A DNA stretch of 58,910 bases, from positions 1-58,910 of the forward strand of contig JAUMYU010000006.1 of assembly GCA_030528485.1 (NCBI GenBank), written 5' to 3'. Origin of the DNA: Comamonadaceae bacterium (lineage in GTDB: Bacteria > Pseudomonadota > Gammaproteobacteria > Burkholderiales > Burkholderiaceae_C). The first letter of the stretch is position 1; every line of letters starts with the position of its first letter. The notes beneath the pieces were generated by a model. It made no database searches. It saw only the letters and a program-made list of their open reading frames with translations, and had not been told where the DNA came from. The position numbers and the translations under genes were made by a program. Of the stretch, positions 18,235-27,132 are shown piece after piece.

Positions 18235-19419
18235 ATGACAAGAGAAGTCGTCGTCGTCAGTGCCGTTCGCACCGCCATTGGCACGTATGGAGGCAGCCTC
18301 AAGGACACGCCGCCCACGGCGCTGGGGGCGCTGGTCGTCAAGGAATCGCTGGCGCGCGCTCAACTGGAGGGCAAGGATGTGGGCCATGTGGTCTTTGGCC
18401 ATGTGGTCAACACCGAGCCGCGCGACATGTACCTCTCGCGCGTGGCCGCCATCGACGGCGGCTGCCCGATCGAGACGCCCGCCTTCAACGTCAACCGCCT
18501 GTGCGGCTCGGGCCTGCAAGCCATCGTCTCGGCCAGCCAGAGCATTTTGCTCGGCGATGCGGACGTAGCCATTGGCGCGGGCGCCGAGGGCATGAGCCGC
18601 GCGCCCTACGCCAGCCTCAACACCCGCTGGGGCGCGCGCATGGGCGACACGCAAATGGTGGACATGATGGTGGGCGCGCTGCACGACCCCTTCCACAAGA
18701 TCCACATGGGCGTCACCGCCGAGAACGTCGCCAGGGAATTCGGCATCAGCCGCGAAGACCAGGACGCACTGGCGCTGGAGAGCCACCAGCGCGCCGAGCG
18801 CGCCTGGGCCGAAGGGCGCTTTGACAGCCAGATCGTGCCCGTCATGCTCAAGACGAAAAAAGGCGAAGTCGCCTTTGCCAAGGACGAGCACTTCCGCCCC
18901 GGCGCCAAGCTGGAGGACTTCCAGAAAATGAAGCCCGTCTTCATCAAGGAAAACGGCACCGTCACCGCCGCCAACGCCAGCGGCATCAACGACGCCGCCG
19001 CCGCCGTGGTGCTGATGGAAGCGGGCGCGGCCCAGGCGCGCGGCCTCAAGCCCCTGGCGCGCCTGGTGGGCTACGCCCATGCGGGCGTGGAGCCCAAAAT
19101 CATGGGCATCGGCCCCGTGCCCGCCACCCAGGCCGTGCTCAGGAAAACCGGCCTGACGCTGGAGCAGATCGACGTGATCGAGGCCAACGAAGCCTTTGCC
19201 GCACAAGCTTGCGCCGTCACCAAAGGGCTGGGCGCCGACCCGGCCAAGGTCAACCCCAACGGCAGCGGCATTTCGCTGGGCCACCCCATTGGCGCCACGG
19301 GCGCGCTCATCACCGTCAAGGCCCTGTACGAACTGCAACGCATCCAGGGCCGCTACGCGCTGGTGACCATGTGCATCGGCGGCGGCCAGGGCATTGCGGC
19401 GATTTTCGAGCGCATATAA
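18235..19419 (+). CDS. Acetyl-CoA acetyltransferase-type thiolase
   Basis: A 394-residue thiolase-family enzyme that condenses or cleaves acyl-CoA/acetyl-CoA (ketone-body, PHB or beta-oxidation metabolism). Active-site features are the nucleophilic cysteine in NRLCGSGLQAI (about residue 89), the histidine in GISLGHPIGATG, and the second cysteine in TMCIGGGQG. Start ATG 18235 has an AGAGGAAA ribosome-binding site and matches the family N terminus VVVSAVRTAIG; the longer frame from 18181 lacks similarity. No phaB/phaC neighbour reveals the pathway, so a more specific name is not justified. Confidence 0.9.
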   Translation: MTREVVVVSAVRTAIGTYGGSLKDTPPTALGALVVKESLARAQLEGKDVGHVVFGHVVNTEPRDMYLSRVAAIDGGCPIETPAFNVNRLCGSGLQAIVSASQSILLGDADVAIGAGAEGMSRAPYASLNTRWGARMGDTQMVDMMVGALHDPFHKIHMGVTAENVAREFGISREDQDALALESHQRAERAWAEGRFDSQIVPVMLKTKKGEVAFAKDEHFRPGAKLEDFQKMKPVFIKENGTVTAANASGINDAAAAVVLMEAGAAQARGLKPLARLVGYAHAGVEPKIMGIGPVPATQAVLRKTGLTLEQIDVIEANEAFAAQACAVTKGLGADPAKVNPNGSGISLGHPIGATGALITVKALYELQRIQGRYALVTMCIGGGQGIAAIFERI

Positions 19420-19539
19420 ACGGCGCTTTGACTGGCGCTTTATCCGGCAATTTGACCGGCGCGCACGCGCAGGGCTTGCCCAGGGGCGCTTGGCCACAAG
19501 CGCCAGGCCTTTCCCGATCACGCCCTTCGCTACCCCCTT

Positions 19540-19586
19540 GGCCCCCGCCGCCCTGCTGCCAGGCAGATGCGGCGGGGGCCTGTTTT
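19540..19586 (+). terminator. Terminator downstream of the thiolase gene
   Basis: GGCCCCCGCCG and (G)CGGCGGGGGCC arms around an 18-nt loop, followed by TGTTTTTG. Confidence 0.75.
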
Positions 19587-19699
19587 TGGGCCAGACTTTT
19601 GGCCCGGCTTGGCGGCCCATGCATGCCATGCCTTTCGGACAATCTCCGGCCAGCTCTGGCAACGGCATGGTTTGCATTTGGTCGAAAAAACACCTTCTA

Positions 19700-19776
19700 T
19701 TATATATCAATAGGCAACAAAATTGCCTTGTTTTGGCATGATGGTAAATGCATTCATTTTCCTTTGATTTAACATA
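19700..19776 (+). repeat. Dispersed palindromic element, copy 7
   Basis: TTATATATCAATAGG on the left faces TTTTCCTTTGATTTAACATAA. The core is TTTTGGCATGATGG, preceded by TTGCCTTG, which could form a small inner hairpin with TGGCA. Confidence 0.7.
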
Positions 19777-19937
19777 ACCGGATTGGCAAGCGACACCCCT
19801 GGCACAACACCCGTTACAGCGCCCACTACAACATCCATCACCGCGCCGCACGCCCTGGGCACGCAGGCATGGCGCGGCACACGCCAGGGCATTGCACAAT
19901 CGCCGCTCCTTTCGCATTCTTTTCTCTTGCATCCTTC

Positions 19938-20684
19938 ATGACCTCACCCCAACCGCCCCGCTCTGCTGTGCCCGACGATGCTGGCAAGCAAGCGCTGGCC
20001 TGGTGGCACACCGCGCGCTTTTTGACCACCGCCGCCCAGCTCGACCAATTGCCCGCGCTGGCGCTGCCGGAAATCGCCTTCGTTGGCCGCTCCAACGCGG
20101 GCAAATCCACCTGCATCAACACCTTGGCGCAGCAGCGCCAACTGGCCTATGCCTCGCGCACGCCGGGGCGCACGCAGCACATCAATTTGTTTGCGCTCGG
20201 CCCCAAAGAGCAGCCGCAGGCTGTGCTGGCCGATTTACCCGGCTACGGCTACGCCGCCGTGCCGCAAAAAGACAAGCTGCGCTGGCAGCGCGTGATGGCC
20301 AATTACCTGCTCAGCCGCGCAAACCTGTGCGGCGTGGTGTTGCTGTGCGATGCGCGCCTGGGGCTGACGCCGCTGGATGAGGCGCTGCTGGAGATGATGC
20401 GCCCGCGCGTGGAGCAGGGGCTGCGCTTTCTGGTGCTGCTGACCAAGGCCGACAAGCTCAACCGCGCCGAGCAGAACAAGGCGCTGCAAATCATGCGGCT
20501 GAACGCAGGCGGGGGCCAGGTGCAATTGTTCTCCGCCCTGAAAAAGCAAGGCGTGGCCGCCGCCGCACAGTTGTTGCGCAGTTGGGTGCCCGAAGCCATG
20601 CACAATGCCCCCGATGGCGACGCGCCGCCGGTCACGCACCCCGATCAACCCGGGCAACCCGCACCCGCTGCGCCACGGGCATAA
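19938..20684 (+). CDS. engB: Ribosome biogenesis GTP-binding protein EngB/YihA/YsxC
   Basis: P-loop GTPase needed for 50S subunit assembly and cell division. The 248-residue product carries G1 GRSNAGKS, a G2 threonine after TPGRTQHIN, G3 DLPGYG and G4 TKADK. A 35-residue C-terminal Pro/Ala-rich extension goes beyond the core family length. I chose ATG 19938 because the upstream continuation of the frame has no family similarity. Confidence 0.93.
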   Translation: MTSPQPPRSAVPDDAGKQALAWWHTARFLTTAAQLDQLPALALPEIAFVGRSNAGKSTCINTLAQQRQLAYASRTPGRTQHINLFALGPKEQPQAVLADLPGYGYAAVPQKDKLRWQRVMANYLLSRANLCGVVLLCDARLGLTPLDEALLEMMRPRVEQGLRFLVLLTKADKLNRAEQNKALQIMRLNAGGGQVQLFSALKKQGVAAAAQLLRSWVPEAMHNAPDGDAPPVTHPDQPGQPAPAAPRA

Positions 20685-20794
20685 CACGCGGCGCACCCGC
20701 CCTACACTGCCGCGCGCCGCCCCAATAGCTGCACGGCCTGACGGCCCAGGCGGGCCTGCTGCGGCTGGTTTTCACTTCTTTTTGGATTCACCCC

Positions 20795-21814
20795 ATGGCT
20801 TTGCATCCTCTCGCCCCCTTCGCTTTGCGCCTGCCCGCCCGCGCATGGGCGCTGGCGCTGCCCGCGTGCCTGGCCACCGCACTCGCCGCCGGCGCGGCGC
20901 AGGCGCAAACATCGGCCCCCGCACACACCACGCCAGCGGCGCCAGCCGCACAGGGCAGTGACGACATCGCCTGGCTGGAAAAAACGCGCCATTACACCTA
21001 CGGCGCCTCGCACTGGCTGGCCAGCTCCGTTGATGGCTGGTTTGGCAACAAGCCTTTTGATGCACACGGCAAAGTCTCCGGCTTTGTGCGTGTGAACACC
21101 CTGTGGGAGCAGCACGACGGCTTCAAGGCCAACGTCAAATTCCGCCTGCACGCCGATTTGCCCAACCTGCAAAACAGGGCCTACGCTTTCGTGGGGCAAG
21201 ACAACAAGCGCGAAGTGGTGACCGACCAGCCCGAGCATTTTTCGCGTGAACAGTTGCTGTTGCGCGAAGACCGCAAGGAGGATCAATCCTTCTTCGCCGG
21301 CTTGGGCTACGCCTTCATGGACGATGTGGACTTCCGCCTGGGCTTTCGCGGCGGCCTCAAGCCCTACGCCCAGGTGCGCTACAAGGCGCAATGGGCGCTG
21401 TCGCCGCGCGATACGATCTTCCTGCGCGAAAGCCTGTTTTGGTCCTCGCGCGACAGCCTGGGCTCCACCACGGTAGTCGATTACGAGCACACCCTCTCGC
21501 CCACGCTGCTGGCGCGCTGGAGCACGGTGGGCACCATCACGCGCCGCAGCGACGGGCTGGAGTGGCAAAGCTCGGTGGGCCTGATCAAGGCGCTTCCGCG
21601 CCTGCGCACTGCCAGCATAGAAGCCTTGGTGCAAGGGCGCACCGGCTCGGTGGATATTTCCAATTACGGCGCCCGGGCCTCGTGGCGACAGCCTATCTAC
21701 AAGGACTGGCTGTTTGGCAAGGTCAGCCTGGGGCACTTCTGGCCCAAGGACAAGACCCATCTGGAGCGCGATCGCTCCTGGGCCGTGGGCGCCAGCGTGG
21801 AGATGCATTTCTGA
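20795..21814 (+). CDS. Predicted outer-membrane beta-barrel protein, unknown function
   Basis: I do not recognise a family. The 339-residue protein has a clear signal peptide (hydrophobic run 19-33, cleavage probably after AAQAQ) and an Ala/Pro/Thr-rich stretch. The body alternates aromatic and polar residues in strand-like segments (GFVRVNTLWEQHDGFKANV, SFFAGLGYAFMDDVDFRLGF, PYAQVRYKAQWALSPRDTIF) and ends with a terminal aromatic (VEMHF), the usual signature of a porin-like beta barrel. It lies 110 bases after engB on the same strand and is closed by a strong terminator, so it is probably expressed as its own unit or with engB. Confidence 0.7.
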   Translation: MALHPLAPFALRLPARAWALALPACLATALAAGAAQAQTSAPAHTTPAAPAAQGSDDIAWLEKTRHYTYGASHWLASSVDGWFGNKPFDAHGKVSGFVRVNTLWEQHDGFKANVKFRLHADLPNLQNRAYAFVGQDNKREVVTDQPEHFSREQLLLREDRKEDQSFFAGLGYAFMDDVDFRLGFRGGLKPYAQVRYKAQWALSPRDTIFLRESLFWSSRDSLGSTTVVDYEHTLSPTLLARWSTVGTITRRSDGLEWQSSVGLIKALPRLRTASIEALVQGRTGSVDISNYGARASWRQPIYKDWLFGKVSLGHFWPKDKTHLERDRSWAVGASVEMHF

Positions 21815-21848
21815 TTTGCACGCCCAGCAGCGCAAAACAAAAAGCCAA

Positions 21849-21884
21849 AAAACGGCGCATCAGGCATGTCTGGTGCGCCGTTTT
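21849..21884 (+). terminator. Strong terminator after the outer-membrane protein gene
   Basis: A stem of about 15 bp, AAAACGGCGCATCAG with CTGGTGCGCCGTTTT, and a short loop. The A/T flanks permit use in both directions. Confidence 0.85.
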
Positions 21885-21912
21885 GCATGCTCCCTCGAAC
21901 GCAGGGGAGCAA

Positions 21913-21987
21913 TTTCAATCAAAGGAAAAACAAAGTATTATCCATCAAGCCTAAAATAGGATATTTTATTTCCTTTTGATTGATAAT
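21913..21987. repeat. Dispersed palindromic element, copy 8
   Basis: TTTCAATCAAAGGAAA on the left and ATTTCCTTTTGATTGATAA on the right. The core is degenerate (CCATCAAGCCT). It lies between two convergent genes. Confidence 0.65.
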
Positions 21988-21998
21988 AATAACATCTG

Positions 21999-22898
21999 TC
22001 AAGCCAGCATTTTGCCCGGCTGCGCCACCAACTGCTCCAGATATGCGCCATAGCCGCTTTTGCGCAAAGGGGCGGCCAGTTGCAGGAGCTGCGCATCGTC
22101 AATCCAGCCCGCGCGCCAGGCGATTTCTTCCGGGCAGGCGATCTTCAGGCCCTGGCGCTGCTCCAGGGTGGCGATGAATTGCGAGGCTTGCAGCAGGCTC
22201 TCATGCGTGCCCGTATCCAGCCAGGCAAAGCCGCGCCCCATCAGCTCCACGTGCAAGCTGGCTTGCTCCAGGTACAGGCGGTTGAGATCGGTGATTTCCA
22301 GCTCGCCGCGCGGCGAAGGTTTGAGCGTGCGCGCCAGATCCACCACTTGCGCGTCGTAGAAATACAGCCCGGTGACGGCGTAGCTGGATTTGGGCTGGGC
22401 GGGCTTTTCCTCCAGCGAGAGCACCTTGCCCTGCGCATCGAACTCGGCCACGCCGTAGCGCTGCGGATCGTGCACGTGGTAGGCAAACACCGTGGCGCCT
22501 TGCGTGCGCGCATCGGCGGCGCGCAATTGCTGGGGCAGGTCATGGCCATAAAAAATGTTGTCGCCCAGCACCAGCGCGCTGGCGCCACCGGCCAAAAAGC
22601 GTTCGCCAATAAGGAAAGCCTGCGCCAGCCCATCGGGCGAGGGCTGCTGGGCGTAATGCAGGCTCAGGCCCCACTGGCTTCCATCGCCCAGCAGACTCTG
22701 AAAGCGCGGCAAATCCAGCGGCGTGCTGATGATGAGGATTTCACGCATGCCCGCCAGCATCAGGGTCGTGAGCGGGTAGTAAATCATGGGCTTGTCGTAC
22801 ACCGGCAAAAGCTGCTTGCTCAAGGCCAGCGTGGCCGGGTGCAGCCGCGTGCCGGAGCCGCCTGCGAGGATGATGCCTTTGCGGGAAGTGGTTGCCAT
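21999..22898 (-). CDS. rfbA: Glucose-1-phosphate thymidylyltransferase
   Basis: Makes dTDP-glucose from dTTP and glucose-1-phosphate, the first step to dTDP-L-rhamnose. The 299-residue protein has the nucleotidyltransferase signature [17 protein letters not shown] at its N terminus, [16 protein letters not shown], the metal-binding region [31 protein letters not shown] and the C-terminal [12 protein letters not shown] chose ATG 22898; a TTG four codons upstream also opens the frame. rfbB, rfbC and rfbD are absent from the window, so the rest of the pathway must be elsewhere. Confidence 0.94.
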   Translation of the reverse strand: MATTSRKGIILAGGSGTRLHPATLALSKQLLPVYDKPMIYYPLTTLMLAGMREILIISTPLDLPRFQSLLGDGSQWGLSLHYAQQPSPDGLAQAFLIGERFLAGGASALVLGDNIFYGHDLPQQLRAADARTQGATVFAYHVHDPQRYGVAEFDAQGKVLSLEEKPAQPKSSYAVTGLYFYDAQVVDLARTLKPSPRGELEITDLNRLYLEQASLHVELMGRGFAWLDTGTHESLLQASQFIATLEQRQGLKIACPEEIAWRAGWIDDAQLLQLAAPLRKSGYGAYLEQLVAQPGKMLA

Positions 22899-23102
22899 AC
22901 GAAACTTCAATCGTCAGTGGGGATGGATTCAAGAGCGCCCTGCGCCTGAGCCTGAGCAGCCACTGCAAGTGCAGCCGGACAGGGGCGGGCGCGACAGGGG
23001 ATGCGTGGATGGTGGTATGTTAGGGCGCTTCCGGGGTGGCGCAGCGCAGATCGGGCTGAGGCTGGTTGCAACCGCTCCCTCTTTTTTTCGCGACTTTCGA
23101 GA

Positions 23103-23777
23103 ATGGCTATGCACACTTTTTCCCGCAACACGATTGGCACGCTTTGTCTGGCGCTGGCGGCGAGCCTGGGCTTGAGCGCCTGCGCCCCTTTGGTCATTGG
23201 CGGCGCGGTGGTGGCGGCCTCGGTCGCGGCGGATCGCCGCACGGCTGGCACGCAGCTTGAAGATGAGGCCATTGCGCTGAAAACGCTCTCGGCCCTCAAC
23301 GGCCAGCTTGGCCCCGAAGCCCATGTCAACGCCGATAGCTACAACCGCCAGGTGCTGTTGACTGGCGAGGTTGCCAGCGAGGCCGCGCGCCAGCACGCCA
23401 CGCAATTGGCGCAGGGGGTGGAGAACGTGCGGGCGGTCTTCAACGAGTTGCAGGTGATGCCGCCTTCCAGCCTTTCCGAGCGATCCAACGATACGTGGAT
23501 CACCAGCAAAGTGCGCAGCCAAATCCTGGCCGATGGCCGCCTGCCCGCCAAATCCATCAAGGTCACGACCGAGCGCAGCGTGGTTTATCTGCAAGGCTTG
23601 GTCACACCGCCCGAGGCCCAGGCCAGCGTGGAGATCGCCCGCAACGTCAGCGGCGTGGTCAAGGTGGTCAGCATGTTCGAGTTCATCTCGGAAGCCGAAC
23701 TGCAAAAATCACAGGCCGAAAACGCCGCGCACCATGCCACGCCTGGCAACAATCCCTGGACCGGCCCCAACCATTGA
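23103..23777 (+). CDS. BON-domain lipoprotein (DolP/YraP-like)
   Basis: Predicted outer-membrane-anchored periplasmic lipoprotein of 224 residues. The signal peptide ends in the lipobox LSAC (mature Cys at about residue 27), followed by LVIGGAVVAASVAADRR, as in YraP/DolP. Two BON domains follow (about 60-115 and 130-195; NDTWITSKVRSQILADG). The family binds phospholipid and maintains outer-membrane integrity. ATG 23103 or 23109 is the start, just ahead of the signal peptide. The usual diaA/yraN neighbours are absent. Confidence 0.85.
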   Translation: MAMHTFSRNTIGTLCLALAASLGLSACAPLVIGGAVVAASVAADRRTAGTQLEDEAIALKTLSALNGQLGPEAHVNADSYNRQVLLTGEVASEAARQHATQLAQGVENVRAVFNELQVMPPSSLSERSNDTWITSKVRSQILADGRLPAKSIKVTTERSVVYLQGLVTPPEAQASVEIARNVSGVVKVVSMFEFISEAELQKSQAENAAHHATPGNNPWTGPNH

Positions 23778-23781
23778 ATTC

Positions 23782-23860
23782 CAATTCAAACAAATCAATC
23801 AAAAACGCCTATGGCAATCTGATATTGCCATAGGCGTTTTTACACATTTCTTTTGAATTG
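23782..23860. repeat. Composite palindromic element, copy 9, enclosing a terminator
   Basis: The outer inverted repeat CAATTCAAA/TTTGAATTG resembles that of copy 3. The usual interior is replaced by a perfect terminator hairpin. Confidence 0.6.
23801..23841. terminator. Bidirectional terminator between the BON lipoprotein gene and sua5
   Basis: AAAAACGCCTATGGCAAT, then CTGAT, then ATTGCCATAGGCGTTTTT: an 18-bp perfect stem with A and T flanks. Confidence 0.92.
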
Positions 23861-23867
23861 TAAATTT

Positions 23868-24869
23868 TTAAGCCGATGCCGCTGCGCGCGCCAGACGGTC
23901 GCGCACGCCATCCCACTCGGCCGTTGGCGGGGGTGTTTCCACCCAAATCAGCTTGACCCCTTGCGCATCGAAATCCCGCAGGACGCGAAACAGCTCTTGC
24001 GCCGTGGCCTGTGCCGTGGCGGGCATGCGCTGCACGGTGACTTGCGGCGACGCGCTGCGCACGGGCGTGCGGGCATACACGGCCAAATCTCGCCCCTGCG
24101 CGCCCAGCACATGCAAGGCGGTCTGGATGGCCTCTGCATCCATGAGGCGTACTTTGGCCTGGGGCGCGTAATGCGCCGTCAGCGTGCCTGGCGCTTGCGG
24201 CACATCGGCGGCTTGCCCCTCATCCTCCAGCCCGGCAACGGGCAAGCCCGTGGCCTGGGCAATTTGCTCGGCCGTGATATGGCCCGGCCTTAACACCACC
24301 GGCCGTCCGCGGCTGCAATCGACGATGGTGGACTCGATCCCCACATCGCAATCGCCGCCATCCAGCACGGGGAGATCGGCGCCCAATTCCTCCTGCACAT
24401 GGCTGGCGCGGGTGGGGCTGACGCGGCCAAAGCGGTTGGCGCTAGGCGCAGCAATGCCGCGCACGGGCGGCTCGGCGGTCAAACCAAGCTGCAAAACGCG
24501 CCGGGCCACGGGATGGGACGGGCTGCGCAGCCCCACCGTGGCATGGCCGGCCGCCGCAGCTTCGGCCACCCCGGCGCGGCGCGGCACGATGAGGGTGAGC
24601 GGGCCGGGCCAGAAGGCCTGCATCAAGGCGCGGGCGAAATCGGGCAGTTCTGCGGCGAAATGCTGCGCCACCTGCGCATCGTGAACATGCACGATCAAGG
24701 GGTGGCTGCGCGGGCGGCCCTTGCGGGCGTAAATCCGCGCCACGGCCGCATCTTGCTCTGCATCGGCCGCCAGACCGTACACCGTCTCGGTCGGCAAACC
24801 AATCACCTGCCCTTGCTGCAACACATGCAACGCTTGGGCCAGGCCTGCTTCGTTGGGCTGAACAATCAT
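23868..24869 (-). CDS. sua5: Threonylcarbamoyl-AMP synthase (Sua5/YwlC type)
   Basis: Makes threonylcarbamoyl-AMP from threonine, bicarbonate and ATP for the t6A37 modification of ANN-decoding tRNAs. At 333 residues it is the long Sua5 form: a YrdC domain (LPTETVYGLAADA, KGRPRSHPLIVHV, PSANRFGRVSPT) followed by a linker and a C-terminal Sua5 domain (from about residue 215, LTAHYAPQAKVRLM). It is the last gene of purE-purK-sua5 on the minus strand, a common betaproteobacterial order, but a fold-back element now separates it from purK. Confidence 0.93.
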   Translation of the reverse strand: MIVQPNEAGLAQALHVLQQGQVIGLPTETVYGLAADAEQDAAVARIYARKGRPRSHPLIVHVHDAQVAQHFAAELPDFARALMQAFWPGPLTLIVPRRAGVAEAAAAGHATVGLRSPSHPVARRVLQLGLTAEPPVRGIAAPSANRFGRVSPTRASHVQEELGADLPVLDGGDCDVGIESTIVDCSRGRPVVLRPGHITAEQIAQATGLPVAGLEDEGQAADVPQAPGTLTAHYAPQAKVRLMDAEAIQTALHVLGAQGRDLAVYARTPVRSASPQVTVQRMPATAQATAQELFRVLRDFDAQGVKLIWVETPPPTAEWDGVRDRLARAAASA

Positions 24870-24928
24870 GGCGACGACGCTTGAAAACGCTTGGTTGAGA
24901 TGGGATGGGGCTAATCAACACCCCCTAA

Positions 24929-25047
24929 GAGTCTGTTCAAAATCTCGGTGCGAGTGGGCAAGAAGCGGTTTGGGATAGGCTTTGCGGGCGCAGCAGAGCG
25001 CCCAAATCCGCTCTCTTGACCGCCGTGCAAAGATTTTGAACGGACTC
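24929..25047. mobile_element. ~119 bp MITE-like fold-back element between purK and sua5
   Basis: Terminal inverted repeats GAGTCTGTTCAAAATCT (left) and AGATTTTGAACGGACTC (right) match at 16 of 17 positions and are flanked on both sides by TAA. The interior is also self-complementary (GCGGTTTGGG facing CCCAAATCCGC), so the whole element folds into one long hairpin. No open frame lies inside. A 3-bp TNA duplication with GAG-starting ends resembles IS5/IS1031-type elements (family knowledge); the assignment is inference. The right end is placed within one base. Confidence 0.75.
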
Positions 25048-26264
25048 TAAGGCAATGCCACATCGGACGGCAGCCCCAGATGCGCGGCCACACGGTTGGC
25101 GGTTTTCAGCGCAGCCTCGGCCGTGCGCGCCGTGATGGTGACGTGCCCCATCTTGCGCCCGCGCCGCGCGCTGCGCTTGCCATACAAATGCAGGTGCACG
25201 CCGGGCTGAGCCAGAATGCCTGCCCAATCAGGCTCCACCGCCTCGTCCCCGCCAGCGCGGAACCACAGGTCGCCCAGCAAATTCAGCATGACCGCTGGAC
25301 TGTGCTGGCACGGCTCGACCAACGGCAAACCCGCCAGCGTGCGCACTTGCAGCTCGAATTGGGACACATCACAGGCATCAATGCTGTAGTGCCCGCTGTT
25401 ATGCGGGCGCGGCGCCATTTCGTTGGCGACGATGCGGCCATCTTCCAGCACGAAAAATTCCACGCAGAGCACGCCCACGTATTCGGTCGCCACCGCAATG
25501 CGCTCGGCAGCGAGAATGGCTTGCTCCTGCACGGCCGCATGGACGCTGCCCGGCAGCACCAGCGTCGTCGCCAACACACCGCCGCGATGCACATTGCGCT
25601 GCACGGGCAGATGCACCATCGCGCCATCGCGACCACGCGCCAGAATGACGGAAATTTCATAGTCCAAAGCCAGGCGCTTTTCCAGCACACACGGCACGCC
25701 ACCCAGCTCTTGCCACGCCTGCGCCAATTGCGCCGGGCTTTCGACCGTCACCTGCCCTTTGCCGTCGTAGCCCAGCCGCGCGGTTTTCAGAATACCGGGG
25801 AACAAGCCGGCGGTTGCCGCCGCGCTCAGGCTTTGTGCTGAATCAATCACCGCAAACGGCGCCACGGGTACGCCGTGATGCTGGAAATGCACTTTTTCCG
25901 CCGCCCGGTCTTGTGCAATGGCCACCGCCACAGCGGGCGGCGCCACGCGGCTGATTTGGCTCAGTGCAGTCAGGGCTTGTGCGGGAACGTTTTCAAACTC
26001 CGTCGTCACCGCCTGCGCCGCACGCGCCATTTCGGCCAAGCCTTGCGCATCGCTGTAGCTGCATACCAATTGGCGATCACTGGCCTGAGCGGCTGGGCCA
26101 TCTGGTTGAGGGTCGAGCACCACGGTGTGGTAGCCCAACGCCTGCGCCGCATGCACAAACATGCGCCCTAGTTGCCCCCCGCCCATCACGCCCAACGTGG
26201 CTCCCGGCAGAATAAGTGCGCCAGGCATCACCGCCTGCGACTGGGTGGAGAACAGCTCACTCAT
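25047..26264 (-). CDS. purK: 5-(carboxyamino)imidazole ribonucleotide synthase
   Basis: ATP-grasp enzyme that carboxylates AIR to N5-CAIR in purine synthesis, paired with PurE. The 405-residue protein has the N-terminal LGVMGGGQLGRMFVHAAQALG motif region (given here as GGGQLGRMFVHAA), the ATP-grasp core GYDGKGQV, CVEFFVLEDGRIVANEMAPRPHNSGHY in part (EFFVLEDG, NEMAPRPHNSGH), and C-terminal KMGHVTI. Its last codons and TAG stop coincide with the right end of the fold-back element, so the original C terminus may have been altered by the insertion. It lies 148 bases downstream of purE, with a hairpin in the gap. Confidence 0.94.
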   Translation of the reverse strand: MSELFSTQSQAVMPGALILPGATLGVMGGGQLGRMFVHAAQALGYHTVVLDPQPDGPAAQASDRQLVCSYSDAQGLAEMARAAQAVTTEFENVPAQALTALSQISRVAPPAVAVAIAQDRAAEKVHFQHHGVPVAPFAVIDSAQSLSAAATAGLFPGILKTARLGYDGKGQVTVESPAQLAQAWQELGGVPCVLEKRLALDYEISVILARGRDGAMVHLPVQRNVHRGGVLATTLVLPGSVHAAVQEQAILAAERIAVATEYVGVLCVEFFVLEDGRIVANEMAPRPHNSGHYSIDACDVSQFELQVRTLAGLPLVEPCQHSPAVMLNLLGDLWFRAGGDEAVEPDWAGILAQPGVHLHLYGKRSARRGRKMGHVTITARTAEAALKTANRVAAHLGLPSDVALP

Positions 26265-26381
26265 ACGGATACACAGAAAATCTCAATGGATAAAAAGCCA
26301 TGCCAGGGGAGCCTGGTTCACAGTCTCGGCACAGCGGGCAATGCAGCGGATTGGGATGGCTTGCCGCATTGCAAAACATCA

Positions 26382-26413
26382 ATGGGCCTTTAAAAACCTG
26401 TTCAAAGGCCCAT
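26382..26413 (-). other. Hairpin in the purE-purK gap
   Basis: A perfect 10-bp stem, ATGGGCCTTT/AAAGGCCCAT, with a 12-nt loop directly after the purE stop. There is no T-tract on the minus-strand side, so it is more likely an mRNA-stabilising or processing structure than a terminator (inference). Confidence 0.55.
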
Positions 26414-26904
26414 CAAGCCGGGGGCAGCTGCATTTCCCGCGCAGCCTGTGTTTGCTTGACACGCCAGGTTTGCAGCGCCTGGGTCAGTTGCGCATCGCCA
26501 CGCGCCAACATGGCCACGGCAAACAGCGCAGCGTTGGCAGCCCCCGCTGCACCAATAGCAAATGTCGCCACAGGCACACCCTTGGGCATTTGCACAATGC
26601 TGTGCAAAGAATCCACCCCCTGCAAATGGCGGCTTGCCACTGGCACCCCCAGGACGGGCACAACGGTCTTGGCTGCCAACATCCCGGGCAAATGCGCCGC
26701 GCCGCCAGCGCCCGCAATAATGGCTTGCAACCCGCGTTGTGCAGCACTTTCCGCATAAGCAAACATGTCGTCGGGCATGCGATGGGCCGACACCACGCGC
26801 GCCTCATGCGCAATGGAAAACTCCTGAAGAATCGAAACCGCGTGCTGCATGGTGTCCCAATCGCTGCTGGAACCCATCACCACGCCAACCTGAATATGCG
26901 ACAT
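26413..26904 (-). CDS. purE: N5-carboxyaminoimidazole ribonucleotide mutase
   Basis: Converts N5-CAIR to CAIR in de novo purine synthesis, downstream of PurK. The 163-residue class I PurE carries [14 protein letters not shown] (phosphate loop), [13 protein letters not shown] (catalytic His), [13 protein letters not shown] and [19 protein letters not shown] chose ATG 26904; an in-frame TTG two codons earlier is less likely. It is first in the purE-purK-sua5 run on the minus strand, divergent from rplU. Confidence 0.96.
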   Translation of the reverse strand: MSHIQVGVVMGSSSDWDTMQHAVSILQEFSIAHEARVVSAHRMPDDMFAYAESAAQRGLQAIIAGAGGAAHLPGMLAAKTVVPVLGVPVASRHLQGVDSLHSIVQMPKGVPVATFAIGAAGAANAALFAVAMLARGDAQLTQALQTWRVKQTQAAREMQLPPA

Positions 26905-27132
26905 AGCCAATCAAGCGGGTAAACGGACGATTCTAAGCGGGCCTGTCCGAGCACGATACAAACGCTTCAACAAGTAGTCTGCGGGGCCTTCCCATCCAGG
27001 CAGTATTTCACTAGAATGCGCGGTTCGCTTTTGCTGGTACTCTCTGAATCGGCAACGGGCGTGTCTCGTTAGCCCACTGCAACAGGTCTGCACACAGGGA
27101 CTTGGGGCTTTTCTCAACAATAGGTGAATTTC

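Larger units (their letters stand above)
19420..19937. other. Intergenic region, thiolase to engB
   Basis: About 520 bases with no supported gene. It holds a GC-rich terminator hairpin at 19540-19586, a palindromic repeat copy at 19700-19776, and probably the engB promoter, which I cannot place. Confidence 0.6.

Noticed and set aside
18049-19932. 627-residue open frame on the minus strand opposite the thiolase
   Set aside because: It is a GC-driven shadow: no motifs, and it crosses a terminator and a repeat.
26989-27017. Sigma-70 promoter for rplU with TAGAAT as -10
   Set aside because: The -10 is plausible, but no acceptable -35 lies at 16-18 bp, so I did not annotate it.
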